A DNA stretch of 64,000 nucleotides from Rhizophagus clarus (Eukaryota; Glomeromycota; Glomeromycetes; Glomerales; Glomeraceae): positions 62,001 to 126,000 of the forward strand of contig BLAL01000291.1 of NCBI GenBank assembly GCA_015698045.1. The letters run 5' to 3'. Under the pieces are notes generated by a model. That model was not told the DNA's origin. It saw nothing but the letters and a program-made list of their open reading frames with translations, and did not search any database. Every line of letters begins with the position of its first letter. Positions within the stretch are counted from its first letter, which is position 1. Made by a program: the position numbers and the translations under genes. Below, piece by piece: positions 1 to 10,499 of this stretch.

Positions 1-780
1 GTGTTAAAAAATAGGAATAACAATAAAGAAAAAAAGTGAAATAAAAGAAATGAAAAGGAAGAAGAAACGGAAAAGGAAGGGAAATGAAAAGAAGTAAGGG
101 GAAACAAAGAAAAAACGAAAAGAATACAAAGTTAAAGAAAGTGAAAGGAATGAAGAAGGAAATGTAAGAAAAAAAGGATAGTGTAATATATAAAAAAAAA
201 CAAAAAGAATAGTAGGAAAACATAAAGGAACGAAAAGAGAGAAGGGAGATATAAAGGAGCGAAAAGAAGGAGAGGGAAACGTAAAAGAACAAAAAAGAAA
301 GAAGGGGGAAACGTAAAGGAACAAAAAGAAAGGGAGGAAATGTAAAAGAATAAAAAAAAGAGGAAATGAAACGAAAAGGGAAAGGAACGAAATGAAAAGA
401 AGGGGGAAGCATAAAGGGTGAAATGAAAAGGAGGGAAAAGATAAAAAATAAAATGAAAAGAAGAGGAACGTAAAGAGACGAATGAAAAGGAGATAAAACG
501 TAAAGGAATAAAGCAAAAATGAGGGCAAATGTAAAGTGATGAAACGAAAAGGAGGGTGAAACATAATAGAACAAAAAAAAAATAGAAGGAAAAACGTAAA
601 AAAAAGAAAAAAAAGAGAAAGAAATGAAAAGAATGGAAAGAAAAATGTGAATATACAAAAAGAATTGAAGGGAGGCGAAAAGAATGGAAAGAAGAGTAAG
701 TAAAAAGAGACGAAAAGAATTGAAAATAAACGAAAAGAAACAAAAGGGATAAAAGAAAAAAATGAAGGGAAAGTTAGTAA
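1..780. repeat. Purine-rich low-complexity tract
   Basis: The + strand is almost all A and G, built from variants of GAAA, AGAAGG and AACGTAAAGGAA with a loose spacing of 20-40 bases. Long open frames on the - strand here are Phe/Ser/Leu-rich translations of this composition in two overlapping frames, with no domain. I see no gene. Confidence 0.85.
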
Positions 781-849
781 ATAACAAAATGTAATCGATC
801 ATAAATGAAAATAAAATGAAATAAAAAGAAACATACTTGTAAAGAAGCC

Positions 850-1640
850 TAATTACTAAAAACGTCTGATCAGAACCTGCAAAAAAAAAGTTGGAAACGT
901 TAGTAAAACGTTTCCTAAAAAAAAAAAAAAAAATGTTTCGAAAATTCAAAACTTACATTCATTACGTCCATCGTCCAAGAATCAAATACCGGAACCTACA
1001 AAAAAAAAGATGAAAACGTTAGTAAACCGTTTCTTAAAAAACAAAAAGAAAAAGTTTCAAAAAAAACTTTGAAACTTACATTAATTACGCTCATCGTCCA
1101 AGGAGAGAAAAAAGGGACATTAGTACGTTTCTATTGTCAATTCGCCTTTCTATAAAAATGGAGAAAAGAAAGAAACATTAGAATATTTCTTTAACACGAA
1201 ACTCGCCATTTTTACAATAAAGCTAAGAATTTTTTTTTTAAATTAAAAAAAAAAATAAAAAAAAATTGTTTTTTTTTAAAATTAAATAAAAAAAAAATTT
1301 GTTTTTTTTTAAAATTAAATAAAAAAAAATTCGTTTTTTTAAATTAAAAAAAAAAGATGGAAACGTTAGTAAAACGTTTCCTAAAAAAAAAAAGTTTCGA
1401 AAATTGAAACTTACATTAATTATGCCTATCGTCCAAGAATCAAAGACCAGAAGCTACAAAAAAAAGAGATGGAAACGTTAGTAAAACGTTCCCTAAAAAA
1501 AAAGTTTCGAAAATCAAACTTACATTAATTACACCTATCATCCAAGAATCGAAGACTGGAAGCTACAAAAAAAATGTTAGTAAAACACGTTTCCTAAAAA
1601 AAGGTTTCGAAAATTTCGAAACTTACATAAAAAAAAGAAA
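850..1640. repeat. Repeat units of about 110-130 bp with hairpin core
   Basis: Five degenerate copies of one unit run through this stretch. Each has a core made of GGAAACGTT, the spacer AGTA and AACGTTTCC, a 9-bp perfect inverted repeat (893-915, 1359-1381; slightly altered near 1010, 1471 and 1576). The core is followed by an A-run, a TTTCGAAA block, ACTTACATTAATTA and ATCGTCCAAGAATC. Between 1205 and 1345 the units are interrupted by alternating A-runs and T-runs that could fold on themselves. No coding capacity is visible. Confidence 0.7.
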
Positions 1641-2069
1641 AAAAAGGTTTATTTGAAACTTACCTAAAGACTAAAAAGACTACATCCCAGAAACTAAATT
1701 ATTTTAGAAACATTCTAATGTTTCTTTATAGTTTTCGCTTGGAACTGTGGTATTCTGGTTTTTATTATCTTTATTATTTAAGGAGACGTTTATTAACATT
1801 TGTATATATTTTTTCTTTATTTGTAGGTTTCGCTTGACGGCTTCTTTGGATGACGGCATTTCAGTGATGTGTACTAATTTTTTGTTTGTTTGTTTTTTTT
1901 TATTTAAAGAAATGCATTCTAACAGTTACTTTTTTTTTCTATTTGTAAATGAGCAGAAGGAAAAAAATGAAATGTAATAAGCAAAAATAAAAAAAAATTA
2001 ATAAATCAATAAACAAATGATGTAATTGTATAGCCAGCCAATTAAAAATGACAAAACTGACGATCATTT
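1641..2069. other. AT-rich spacer, no gene seen
   Basis: T-rich and A-rich blocks. The only open frame (1747-1977, +) is Phe-rich, has no motif and lies in homopolymer-rich DNA, so I do not call it. Confidence 0.6.
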
Positions 2070-2275
2070 GATTGAAAAATTGGCAGAATTATACAAAAAT
2101 TGGCAGAATAATATAAAATCGGCAGAATTATATAAAAATTGGCACAATTATATAAAAATCGGCACAATTATATACAAATCGGCACAATTATATACAAATC
2201 GGCAGAATTATATAAAAATCGGCAAGAGTATATTAAAATAAAGCAAATTCCGATTTTTTTTCATTTGACCTGTGT
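2070..2275. repeat. 20-bp tandem repeat ending in ACACAGG-type terminus
   Basis: About eight copies of a 20-bp unit of the form TCGGCAGAATTATATAAAAA. Because 20 is not a multiple of three, the frames across it read as 20-residue peptide repeats, which are not real proteins. Just to the right, CATTTGACCTGTGT (2262-2275) is the inverted form of the ACACAGGTC(A/G)AATG terminus that bounds the elements at 46995-52414 and 53011-56297. The tract is therefore probably the right end of another member, lying against the start of the large inverted repeat. Confidence 0.6.
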
Positions 2276-3858
2276 AATATATACAGAATACATAAAAGTA
2301 AAAAAAAGAAAGAGTAAAGAGTAACAATATTATTAGATGTAAAAAGAAGAGAAACAGCTATAGTAACGTTAGTATTAGATATAAAGATAAAAGAAATATT
2401 GTTATTATTGTTAGTATTAAGGTAAAAAGAGTTAAAGAAACAGTAAAAGGAGTAAAAGAAACATGGATATTATCGTTAGTATTAAAGTACAAGTAAAAAG
2501 GAATAAAGGAAACGTAGATAGTATTGTTAGTATTATGACGTAAAGTAACAAAAAGGTAAAAAAATGTGGTAATATTAAAATAATTAGTATTAATAAATAA
2601 ATATTTCTATACCTGCAAAGTAATTGAACAAAAAAATAAAGAAATAAAGAAAAAGGAAAAAATAAACATGTTGTTAGTATTGTTAGTATTGTTAGTATTA
2701 AAGTATAAGTAAAAATGAATAAAGAAAACATAGATATTATTGTTAGTATTACAATACAAAATAACAAAGAGGTAAAAAAAATGAAAATAATTAGTATTAA
2801 TAAACAAATATTTCTATACCTGCAAAGCAATAAATTATGAAATATATGTAAATATATTGTATATAATTAAAGAAATAATAGAAAAAAGAGACAAAAAAAT
2901 TAAAAATATTGAACAAAAGAATAAAGAAATAAAAGACAAAAATAAATAAGACAAAAAACGCATGCATGATTAAATGATTAAATCACATGCAAGGATCAGC
3001 CTAATTTTGATTGGCCAGAAAATATGATATTATCATGCACAATTACTAAATATTATCCCCTTGTGATAAATAAAAATTACCAGCACAACACCACAAATTT
3101 TGTGTTCAATTTGTGTTGATAATTCTGGTAAAAAATTATTAATTTTGGCCAAATTTTGTTAAATTTATTAAATTTGTGTTGAATTTGTGTTGTGTAATTT
3201 TTTATTTATCACAAAGGGATGATATTTAGTAATTGCATGCATGTACAATGTACAAGATTTTTTTTATGATTTTTTTAAGAAATGTATGCAAAATATTTAA
3301 TCAGAATATAATTGTTTTATTTTTAAATATGATATATTGATATTTATATTTAAAAAATTAAACATGTACATGATTTTCAATTATTTTTAATCAAAATGAA
3401 ACTAAAATCAAACTAAGATTTTTTTTTATTTTTTGATTTAATCATAATATTTATATTTAAATAATCCATATCTGCATGAGATTTAATTAATATGTTTAAT
3501 GATGAAAAGTGTAATAAATTAAATTTTAATTGAAACGAGAAATAAAATCAAACCAAAGAGGTATTGTTCAAATTTTTATTTAAAGTGACATTTTACGATT
3601 TACTTTCTACCCAAATTTTTACTCATCCCAAAATCAAATTATAAAAATCAAATCTAATCTAATAATGCCTCGCCACACACGTTCACATCATTTTCACTAT
3701 AACGTTCATTAGAACTGGGCTATGATGGATAAGCTTGTTGACATATGCCGAAACAGAAACTGCGCCTACCATAATATTAATGGTAGAAGCCGCCATGATT
3801 TTTGGGATTCTGTTGCCAATAGGTTTATATAACTAATATCTATAATTTCTTTAAAAAA
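2276..3858. repeat. Left outer arm (X) of the giant inverted repeat
   Basis: Read on the opposite strand this stretch matches 43423-44996, continuing at 46238 after a retroposon insertion. Matching landmarks are the (TTAGTATT)n-rich part (2330-2830 against 44470-44960), a direct-repeat/MITE part (3040-3235 against about 44040-44200) and SANT gene exon 1 (3665-3822 against 43459-43616). Similarity runs right up to the palindrome GAATTTAAATTC at both inner ends. Length about 1.6 kb. Indels are common but order is conserved. Confidence 0.85.
3040..3235. mobile_element. MITE-like 196-bp foldback in the X arm
   Basis: Terminal inverted repeats of about 38 bp: the left end begins CAATTACTAAATAT and the right end closes with ATATTTAGTAATTG. 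The interior is made of variants of AACACAAATT. The right arm has the left end intact (near 44048) while the other end is rearranged near 44225, so the insertion predates arm divergence. No target duplication could be fixed because GCATGC repeats surround it. Confidence 0.65.
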
Positions 3859-3870
3859 GAATTTAAATTC
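3859..3870. repeat. LINE docking site GAATTTAAATTC (outer left)
   Basis: Perfect 12-bp palindrome at the junction of the X arm and the 3' end of the first - strand LINE copy. Confidence 0.85.
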
Positions 3871-5434
3871 AAGGCAAACGCGGCATAGAAGCCTTTATCT
3901 TTATTAATTATTATTAAATTAACACAATTTACAAAAAAATAAAAAAAAACAAATTAAAATAAAATAACTAAAAACAAAGCTATATAGTCTCCTAAGTAAA
4001 AATAAAGTAATAAATCTATTCTAAAAGAATAAATCGCATTACACTAAGTTTCCCTAGATCTTCCCCCTTGATATATTCCAACCAAAGTAAAAGCAACTAT
4101 GCTAACATAATAACGGATAACACGCCCACTATAAAAATCAACATTCCATCCTGCAAAAGCTGTTATTAAGTAGTACCGTTAGACGACCCATTAAACCAAC
4201 AAAATGATTATACCATAGTAATCCTTGAATCATCGAATTCTTCATCCAATCAGTTCTGGAGTCACGTAAAATCACAAGATGGGTCGAAGGAGGTAATAAG
4301 GAGAAAGGTACATACAATGTGGCAGGCAAATTAGACGGCCGTGGAGTAGATTTTAATTTGAGAGAAATGTTCATCGCATCTTCCCATTTACATTTATCAT
4401 AAGTACGCAAATTCCAAATGCATGTTCTAAGCTTCTGGACAAAGTTGTTGTGAATCGCAGCTACAACCTTCATAGCGGACTGTCTGCGGATAGATAAGTC
4501 AACAAATAAATCAATAAAGGCTCTGGGTAAACAACCCAAATGAGCGCGTAAGAAGACCAGTTAGAAGAGGAAATAATCCAACAAGAAAGAGAAGAAAGCT
4601 TCCTGAGCATAGGTGTCAGGTTCATGTCAGCCAAGTTTCCGGCTTTGCAGAGCTTGGAAAATAGGTGATTTTGGTAGGTTTGTAAAATCTGATGCATAAC
4701 AGTACGGTGCTTGGAACAGAGGACAAGGTGCATCAAATCTTCTTGGCAGTCGTGCCATGAACGGCACGTTAAAAGATCAATATAGAGATCAGGACGGGTA
4801 ATCTTCAATTTTTCTAGGAGAGGCAACTCATCGAGGAAAAGTTTAAATTTGAAAGTATAATGTCTTGAAGCATGGTGAGCGCGAAAAGAGGCATCATAAA
4901 CTGGAGAAAAATTGAGAGTAAACCAAGTGAGTTGCCAGTCAATCACGTAGGCATCCCTATTACATAGACAAAAGGTAAACTGAAAACGTTTGAGTGACAA
5001 CAGGTCCTTCATGAAAGTAGCCTGGTAGTGTAACTTAAGAAGACGCCTAAAGTTAGATTCACAAACAACATCATCATAGACTAGGCAGACATTGTACGTA
5101 GAAGTATAGTCAACCATAGGAAAGAGGATGGCATCATCCGAGTGATGTATAGAATTTGCGAGAGAATTGGCAAATTCATTCCAATAATTACCATCATGGC
5201 CTTTAACCTTAACGGGAAAAATTGTCAACCTTTTCTCGAGAATGGAACGTTCAATAGAGGCCTATAATTCGAAATTGGTAGTCTTGTAATACAAACAACT
5301 GTTAGTATAGGTGGAGAAGGTGCATAAACGTAAGCCATCAATGGCAGCTTGAGAATCTGTGTAAATGGAGATGGTAGAGTCGACCGGAGAGACGCATAAA
5401 GCAGCATAAATCGCAGCAGCTTCTGCTTTAGTGA
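3871..5434 (-). mobile_element. 5'-truncated LINE copy J
   Basis: The 3' end lies at 3871 against the docking site, with the family's 3' UTR (AAGGCAAACGCGGCATAG read on +). The copy is cut at its 5' end at 5434, within the RNase H region of ORF2. It retains about 1.56 kb of a roughly 8.2-kb element. Confidence 0.85.
4138..5434 (-). pseudogene. LINE ORF2 C-terminal fragment (copy J)
   Basis: Carries the end of the RNase H domain (VKVKGHDGNYWNEFANSLAN), the C-terminal Cys/His motif (CRSWHDCQEDLMHLVLC) and the family's C-terminus up to MGRLTVLLNNSFCRM, then stops early at TGA (4138-4140), where other copies read CGA. At least two frameshifts, near 4500 and near 5230, split it into three frames. 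The second Cys of the CxxC pair in the zinc motif is altered compared with CRSC in other copies. Confidence 0.8.
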
Positions 5435-5446
5435 GAATTTAAATTC
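5435..5446. repeat. LINE docking site GAATTTAAATTC
   Basis: Junction between the truncated 5' end of copy J and the 3' end of stub K. Confidence 0.8.
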
Positions 5447-5502
5447 AAGGCAAACGCGACATAGTAGCCAATATCTTTATTAATTATTATTTAACCAATA
5501 CA
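5447..5502 (-). mobile_element. 56-bp LINE stub K
   Basis: Only the last 56 bases of the LINE 3' UTR are present, flanked on both sides by the docking motif. This is an extreme 5' truncation product; its existence shows that the site, not the body of the element, determines insertion. Confidence 0.75.
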
Positions 5503-5514
5503 AAATTTAAATTC
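5503..5514. repeat. Variant docking site AAATTTAAATTC
   Basis: Differs from the palindrome only in its first base, at the 5'-truncated edge of stub K. Confidence 0.7.
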
Positions 5515-8500
5515 AAGGCAAACGCAGCATAGTAGCCAATATCTTTATTAATTATTATTTAATTGATACAATTTATATATAAAAATAAAAAGAAAACAAA
5601 ATTAAAATAAAACTAACTAAAAATAAAGCTATATAGTCTCCTAAGTAAAAATAAAGTAATAAACCTATCCTAAAAAGAATAAATCGCATTACACTAAATT
5701 TCCCTAGATCTTCCCCCTTGATATATTCCAACTAAAGTAGAAGCAACTATGCTAACCTAATAACGGATAACACGCCCACTATAATAATTGACATCCCATC
5801 CTGCAAAAGCTGTTATTAAGTAGCACCGTTAGACGACCCATAAAACCCGACAAATGACTATACCATGGTAATCCCTGAAGCATCGAGTTTTTAATCCAAT
5901 CAGTTCCGGAGTCACGTGAAGTCACGAGATGGGTCAGAGGAGGTAATGAGGAGAAAGGCACATACGTAGAAGCAGGTAAATTAGAAGGCCGAGGAGTAGT
6001 TTTTAATTTAAGAGTAATGTGCATTGCATCTTCCCATCTACTTTTGTCATAGGTACGCGGATTCCAGATGCGTCTTCTAAGTTTCTGAATAAAATTGTTG
6101 TGGATCGCAGCTACAACCTTCATAGCAGACTGCCTAGAAATGGATAATTCTACGAATAAATCGATAAAAATTTTGGGCAAACAACCCCGAATAAGAGCAT
6201 ACGAGGACCAATTAGAGGAGGAAATAGACCAGCAAGAGAGAGAAGAAAGCTTCCTGATCATCAGAGTGGGATCCACATCAGCCAATTCACCCGCTTCACG
6301 AAGCTTGGAGAACAAATGATTCTGGTAGGATTGAAAAATCTGATGCATAGCAGTACGTCGTTTAGAGCAGAGAATGAGATGCATCAGGTCTTCTTTGCGA
6401 AGGCAGCAGGAACGACACGTTAAAAGATCAATATAAAGATCTGGACGTGTAATTTTCAACTTCTCCAGGAGAGGTAAGTCATCAAGGAAAAGCTTAAATT
6501 TAAAGGTGTAGTGTCTTGAAGCATGGTGAGCTTGGAAGGAGGCGTCGTGAGATGGAGAGTAGTTAAGGGTGAACCAGGTAAGATCCCAGTCAACAATATA
6601 ATCATCCCGATCAATCAAACAAAAAGTAAGCTGAAAGCGCTTGAGTGACAAAAGGTCCCTCATATAAGTAGCCTGGTAATAAACCTTAAAGAGGCGCCTA
6701 GGATTGGATTCACAAACAATGTCGTCGTAAACCAAGCGGACGTTATGTGAAGAGGTAATGATGGCCTCAGGAAGGAGAAGAGCATCATCTGACTGATGCG
6801 CAGAGTTAGCAAGAGAGTTGGCAAAATCATTCCAATAATTGCCATCGTGACCTTTGACTTTAACGGGAAGAATAGACAGTCGTTTTTCACGAATACAACA
6901 TTCTATAGAAGTCCAAAGTTCAAAATTGGTGGTTTTGTAATAGAAACGACTATTAGTATAGGTAGAGGAGGTACAAGAGTGCAAACCATTTATAGCGGCT
7001 TGAGAGTCCGTGTATAAAGAAACTACAGAATCTTCGGGAGTGACGCTTAGAGCAGCAAAAATCGCAGCGATTTCAGCTCTAGTGGAGGAAGGCCAATTGC
7101 GGATAGTACCATGTGTATAGGCAGCAACGGAGTTCAAATATCCAGCATCGTGAATGATTTGGACCCAAGACCAACCCATCAAAATATCAGGTGTTCCGAG
7201 GTTAATAAGAGAACCATCAGTATAGAATCGGTAATGAGATCCTGGAGGAAGAACAATAGGAGAAGGGAGATCAGGCGTATTGCACAAAAGTGTAGGGCTT
7301 GTTGAATCACCATCGACCACTGGAATGGAGGAAGAAAAATCAGGAGAGATAGATAGACGATTGTAATATGAAACCACTATGCTACAGAGGTCAGCCCAGG
7401 AGTAGGAGGAAGCCACATCTGTAGTAGTTTGCCGGATGCGATCACAGTTGGTAGGGAGAATCAAAGACCTTGAAAGGGAGACCATAAAAGTACACCTAGG
7501 TTCAACAGCGGTGTATTTATTAGCAGCAGGGAAGGAAACATGAGCATCACAACCTGGGCATGGGTGAAGACGGATAACATCACCAGGAGAGGAAAGACAA
7601 TCGGATGTCCAATGAACAATTATACAAGTATCTTTCTTGGGCTGAACAGTAAGCTGCTTGCCAAAGAGAGGAGCAGCGTGGTCATCTAGTGTAACAAGCC
7701 AATGCCTATTTTTCTGATTAGTAGTAACACCAGGAACTAAAGAAACATCAGGAACATCTGTGGGAGAACACACGTAACGATCGTATAAACGATCATGCAA
7801 GTCAGGAATGGTGGTAGTAGCCTGAATATCCAAGTACCACTTATGTGGAAGAGAGCGACCACGTTTATCAGCCAATAAAGCAATATAAGCGGTCTGATAG
7901 GCGGTCCAGGAAACAAGATGGGTGCCAGTGGGCGTGATCAATTGCGAGAGATAATACAAATGACGTCTTCGGAGAACCTTAAGGCAAGTCTTGAATGTTT
8001 TAGGGCTCATACATGAATATAAAGGAGTATGGCCAGGTAGAGTAAGGTCCGGACATAGTGAAGTGGAATTAGCATGTTGCAGTCGGAAGGGGGTGGATAC
8101 CATGGAGGCAAGAGTGCAAGCGATATAATCACATTTAAAGGCATTCATATTGGACTATAAAGACCAATCAGCCACCATCAAGGGAGAAACAGGAATCAAA
8201 AATTGAAATTGAATCAGCATTAATCTATAAACAAATAAACGTTGAATAAAAGAAGTAGTAGAATTAGCCATTAAAAACAAATTATTAACATGGCACTGAA
8301 TCAAATGGGAAGACAAATTGATTAATCCCAAAGCTTGGAAAAGATATAAAATAGGATTGGGAAGAGCTCGAGAAAAGTTAGCCTTCTGCTTAACCAGCGA
8401 GCGGACGAGTCTTGTAGCAATATAACAGTCCTTATCCGAAAGATGTGTGACTTGCATACGGTATTCCAACTTAGGGATGAGCACCGTATTGTAAAGGTAA

Positions 8501-8779
8501 ACGACCTGCTTGGCCGTGAGTTTAGCTGGGCGGAGAGTAGCGGCGAAGGAATTGCATTCATTAGCAATTTGTTTTTTAACAAAATCCCTAGAGCCTTTAA
8601 TATTAAACCAGACCCCTAAAAACCGAAAAGAAGAAGTAATAGAGATGGGGGTAACTGAAATAGAAGAAATACTATTTAAAGAGGATAAAGATAAATTAAA
8701 TTCCACAGGGGAGATATCCGAAGTGGTAGTTAGGGGTAGAGAATTTGATATCAAGACGTATTTGTGGTGATTAGCAGAA
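5515..8779 (-). mobile_element. 5'-truncated LINE copy L
   Basis: About 3.27 kb. The 3' end lies at 5515, including the segment GGGAAGATCTAGGGAAATTT on the sense strand. The copy is truncated just downstream of the reverse transcriptase active site, at the ORF2 region encoding SANHHKYVLISNS, so it has no RT catalytic motif. Confidence 0.88.
5779..8779 (-). pseudogene. LINE ORF2 C-terminal half (copy L)
   Basis: One long frame of about 1000 codons, broken once by TAG at 8149-8151 where other copies have TGG in SLWSN-MN. Visible parts in order: the RT thumb region (FRFLGVWF); the long linker; RNase H with YTDGSLINLGTP, RAEIAAIFAALS, YTDSQAA and KGHDGNYWNDFANSLAN (D-E-D-H-D acidic and His residues present); the zinc motif CRSCCLRKEDLMHLILC; and the conserved C-terminus MGRLTVLLNNSFCRMGC. 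This is the best-preserved RNase H half in the left array. It lies antisense to the host SANT gene intron. Confidence 0.85.
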
Positions 8780-8791
8780 AAATTTAAATTC
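8780..8791. repeat. Variant docking site AAATTTAAATTC (inner left)
   Basis: Junction between truncated LINE copy L and the remainder of SANT intron 1; 29 bases further on lies the intron 1 acceptor. Confidence 0.8.
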
Positions 8792-9985
8792 AAATTAACC
8801 AATCTATTTAATTGAATCAGAATAAATAGAATATTTTGTACGAGGGTTTCTGGGCAACAGTGCAGCCAAAAGTAGAGGAACCTCGTCAGGGATTACCATG
8901 GAAATAAATAAATAAAATTACATTCATATAAATTAAATGTATTTATCGAATATTCAAACTGATTTTGGTATTTAGAACTATGTCCTATATCGTAATGGAA
9001 ACCCTGGGCGGTGGCTGTAGATGCGTACCAGCTAAAGATATTATCGCGAATTTAGAACAAGATTTTGGGAAAGGCCGGGTAATTATACTATAATAAATTT
9101 ATAATTAATATTTACGTTCATGTTTTAAATTTGATAAATTTGATTAATTTTAGTCACACATGATGATCATAAAAGAAGGAAGAACTTACCTACGTATCGT
9201 AGAAGAAGATAAATATTTTTATTTTTTTATTTATTAAGTGAGTAGCTAGGCCCAGTTTGTACCAAATATCAGCTGAAGACTCACGTTTTTTTTGGGCTGT
9301 AACTGATACTGACGTCCACACCGTACAGCCTAGATACTATTTTATAAAATAGTAGCGAACAAGTATCAAATGTGTATTTTTTTATTAAGTTATAATAAAA
9401 ATTAGAATTTACTTTAATTTTTAACATAAAATTGTAAATAATAAAAAAACATAAAAATTGTAAATAATAAAAAATTCGTAAATAAAAATAAATTTGCTTT
9501 CCCAAACTTAAAAAAAAGGTGTTTATATTATTTTTGATTATTCAATAGTATCACATGCTCCTTGTATACGTTCTACTATATACACAACTTTAACGATCAA
9601 ATAGTAATATTACGCAAGTTTACAGTCTCGTAAATTTTTGAAATATTTTAACCATAATATTACGCAGGTTCACAGTTTTGTAAATTTGCAGAATATTTTA
9701 ACTGTAATATTACGCAGGTTTACAGTCTCGTAAATTTCTGAAATATTTCAACTGTAATATTACGCAGGTTTATAGTTTTGTAAATTTGCAGAATATTTTG
9801 ATTATAATATTGCGTAAATCTTATGATATTGAAAACTTGTGTAATATTTTAACCGTAATATCACATAAATCTTACGAAATTGTAAACTTATATAATATTT
9901 TGAAATTTTTTGAGATATTATACTATAAACTTTCATAAATTTACAAAATTATAAACTTACACAATTTTACGCACTATAAAATTTC
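8792..9985. repeat. Left inner arm (Y) of the giant inverted repeat
   Basis: Mirror image of 13208-14654. It includes SANT exons 2-4, a shared block with ATTTTATAAAATAGTA, and the 50-bp tandem repeat. It begins right at the docking site with AAATTAACCAATCTA and ends near CTATAAAATTTCCTGATG (9966-9983), as does the other arm. Confidence 0.88.
9600..9960. repeat. 50-bp tandem repeat, left arm
   Basis: About seven copies of a roughly 50-bp unit containing GTAATATTACGCAGGTTTAC, TCGTAAATTT and GAAATATTTT. The later copies diverge. The mirror array at 13270-13870 has about twelve copies, so copy number has changed since the arms arose. Confidence 0.8.
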
Positions 9986-10330
9986 CTGATGACTGAACGA
10001 GTTTTTCCAGTAATATAATAAAACAAATCACATAACTTTATAAATAATAATCAAAATTGTAGTAAAATTAAGCAACTGAAACCCCTTAGTATTCTAAATA
10101 AATATCAAATATACATAAATTAATCGATAAAATTTTTGATAAAATTAAGCATTTTAAATTCTTATTTTATATAATTATCATATGTTGGCTAAGCATTTTG
10201 ATTATACATGAAGTCAAAATTAAAACCTAAAAGTCAAAATATTTTGACTTGGGAAGGTCAAAAATCAAAATTAAAGTCAAAATAGTTGAAATTACATCAT
10301 AGTCATGTGATTTTTATAATTATAATTTAA
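9986..10330. other. AT-rich central segment without a gene
   Basis: No coding signal. From about 10200 it contains repeated AGTCAAAAT blocks that are loosely the inverse of 12590-12715, suggesting a decayed outer element around the Harbinger-like unit. Confidence 0.4.
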
Positions 10331-10498
10331 TACTAAATTTTAACGTGAATAACTCCATCAATATTGATGCTACAGATATGCAATACATATCATTGGAATC
10401 CTCTCAATGAGCTGAATCCAACTGTATCAAGATCATAAAATCAGATCACTGGATGCAGAGATCATTAACTTTGAATTTTAATATTATTGTTTATTATA
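10331..10498. repeat. Direct repeat, copy A (about 170 bp)
   Basis: Contains CGTGAATAACTCC, ATATTGATGCTAC and CAATACATATCATTGGAA. A second copy in the same orientation lies at 12413-12585, and a distant diverged copy occurs at about 59045-59205. It is a dispersed repeat family; no coding capacity. Confidence 0.7.
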
Positions 10499-10499
10499 A

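Larger units (their letters stand above)
3665..9212 (+). pseudogene. Myb/SANT-like DNA-binding protein gene, left copy (broken; intron 1 filled by LINEs)
   Basis: Four exons: 3722-3822 (an upstream ATG at 3665 is cut off by TAG at 3710), 8821-8899, 8976-9078 and 9154-9212. Joined they keep one phase, about 113 codons. The order of features is that of a SANT/Myb helix set: FWDSVANR in exon 1, then GQQCSQK-W-RNLVRDYH in exon 2 (Trp codon is TAG at 8873 here), then RYYREFRTRFWERP in exon 3 and a basic tail ending TYRRRR. Intron 1 (3823-8820) starts GT and ends AG and contains three LINE copies in antisense. Damage: TAG at 8873, TAG at 9018, TAA at 9033, and the intron 2 donor reads GG instead of GT. 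The family role (DNA binding, often transposon-encoded) is known; the target here is unknown. Confidence 0.75.

Noticed and set aside
4-743. Two long - strand open frames (186 and 203 codons) over the purine-rich tract
   Set aside because: Phe/Ser/Leu-rich translations of a simple A/G sequence, overlapping in two frames, with no domain.
1747-1977. 76-codon + strand frame
   Set aside because: Lies in T-runs and repeats, Phe-rich, and begins without supporting context.
2026-2324. Frames encoding LYKNWHNYIKIG-type repeats
   Set aside because: They follow from a 20-bp tandem repeat read through three phases; both overlapping frames give the same words.
2432-2830. Ile/Leu/Phe-rich - strand frame resembling a membrane protein
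   Set aside because: Arises from TTAGTATT repeats in the X arm; the mirror frame in the right arm (44468-44656) is shorter and broken.
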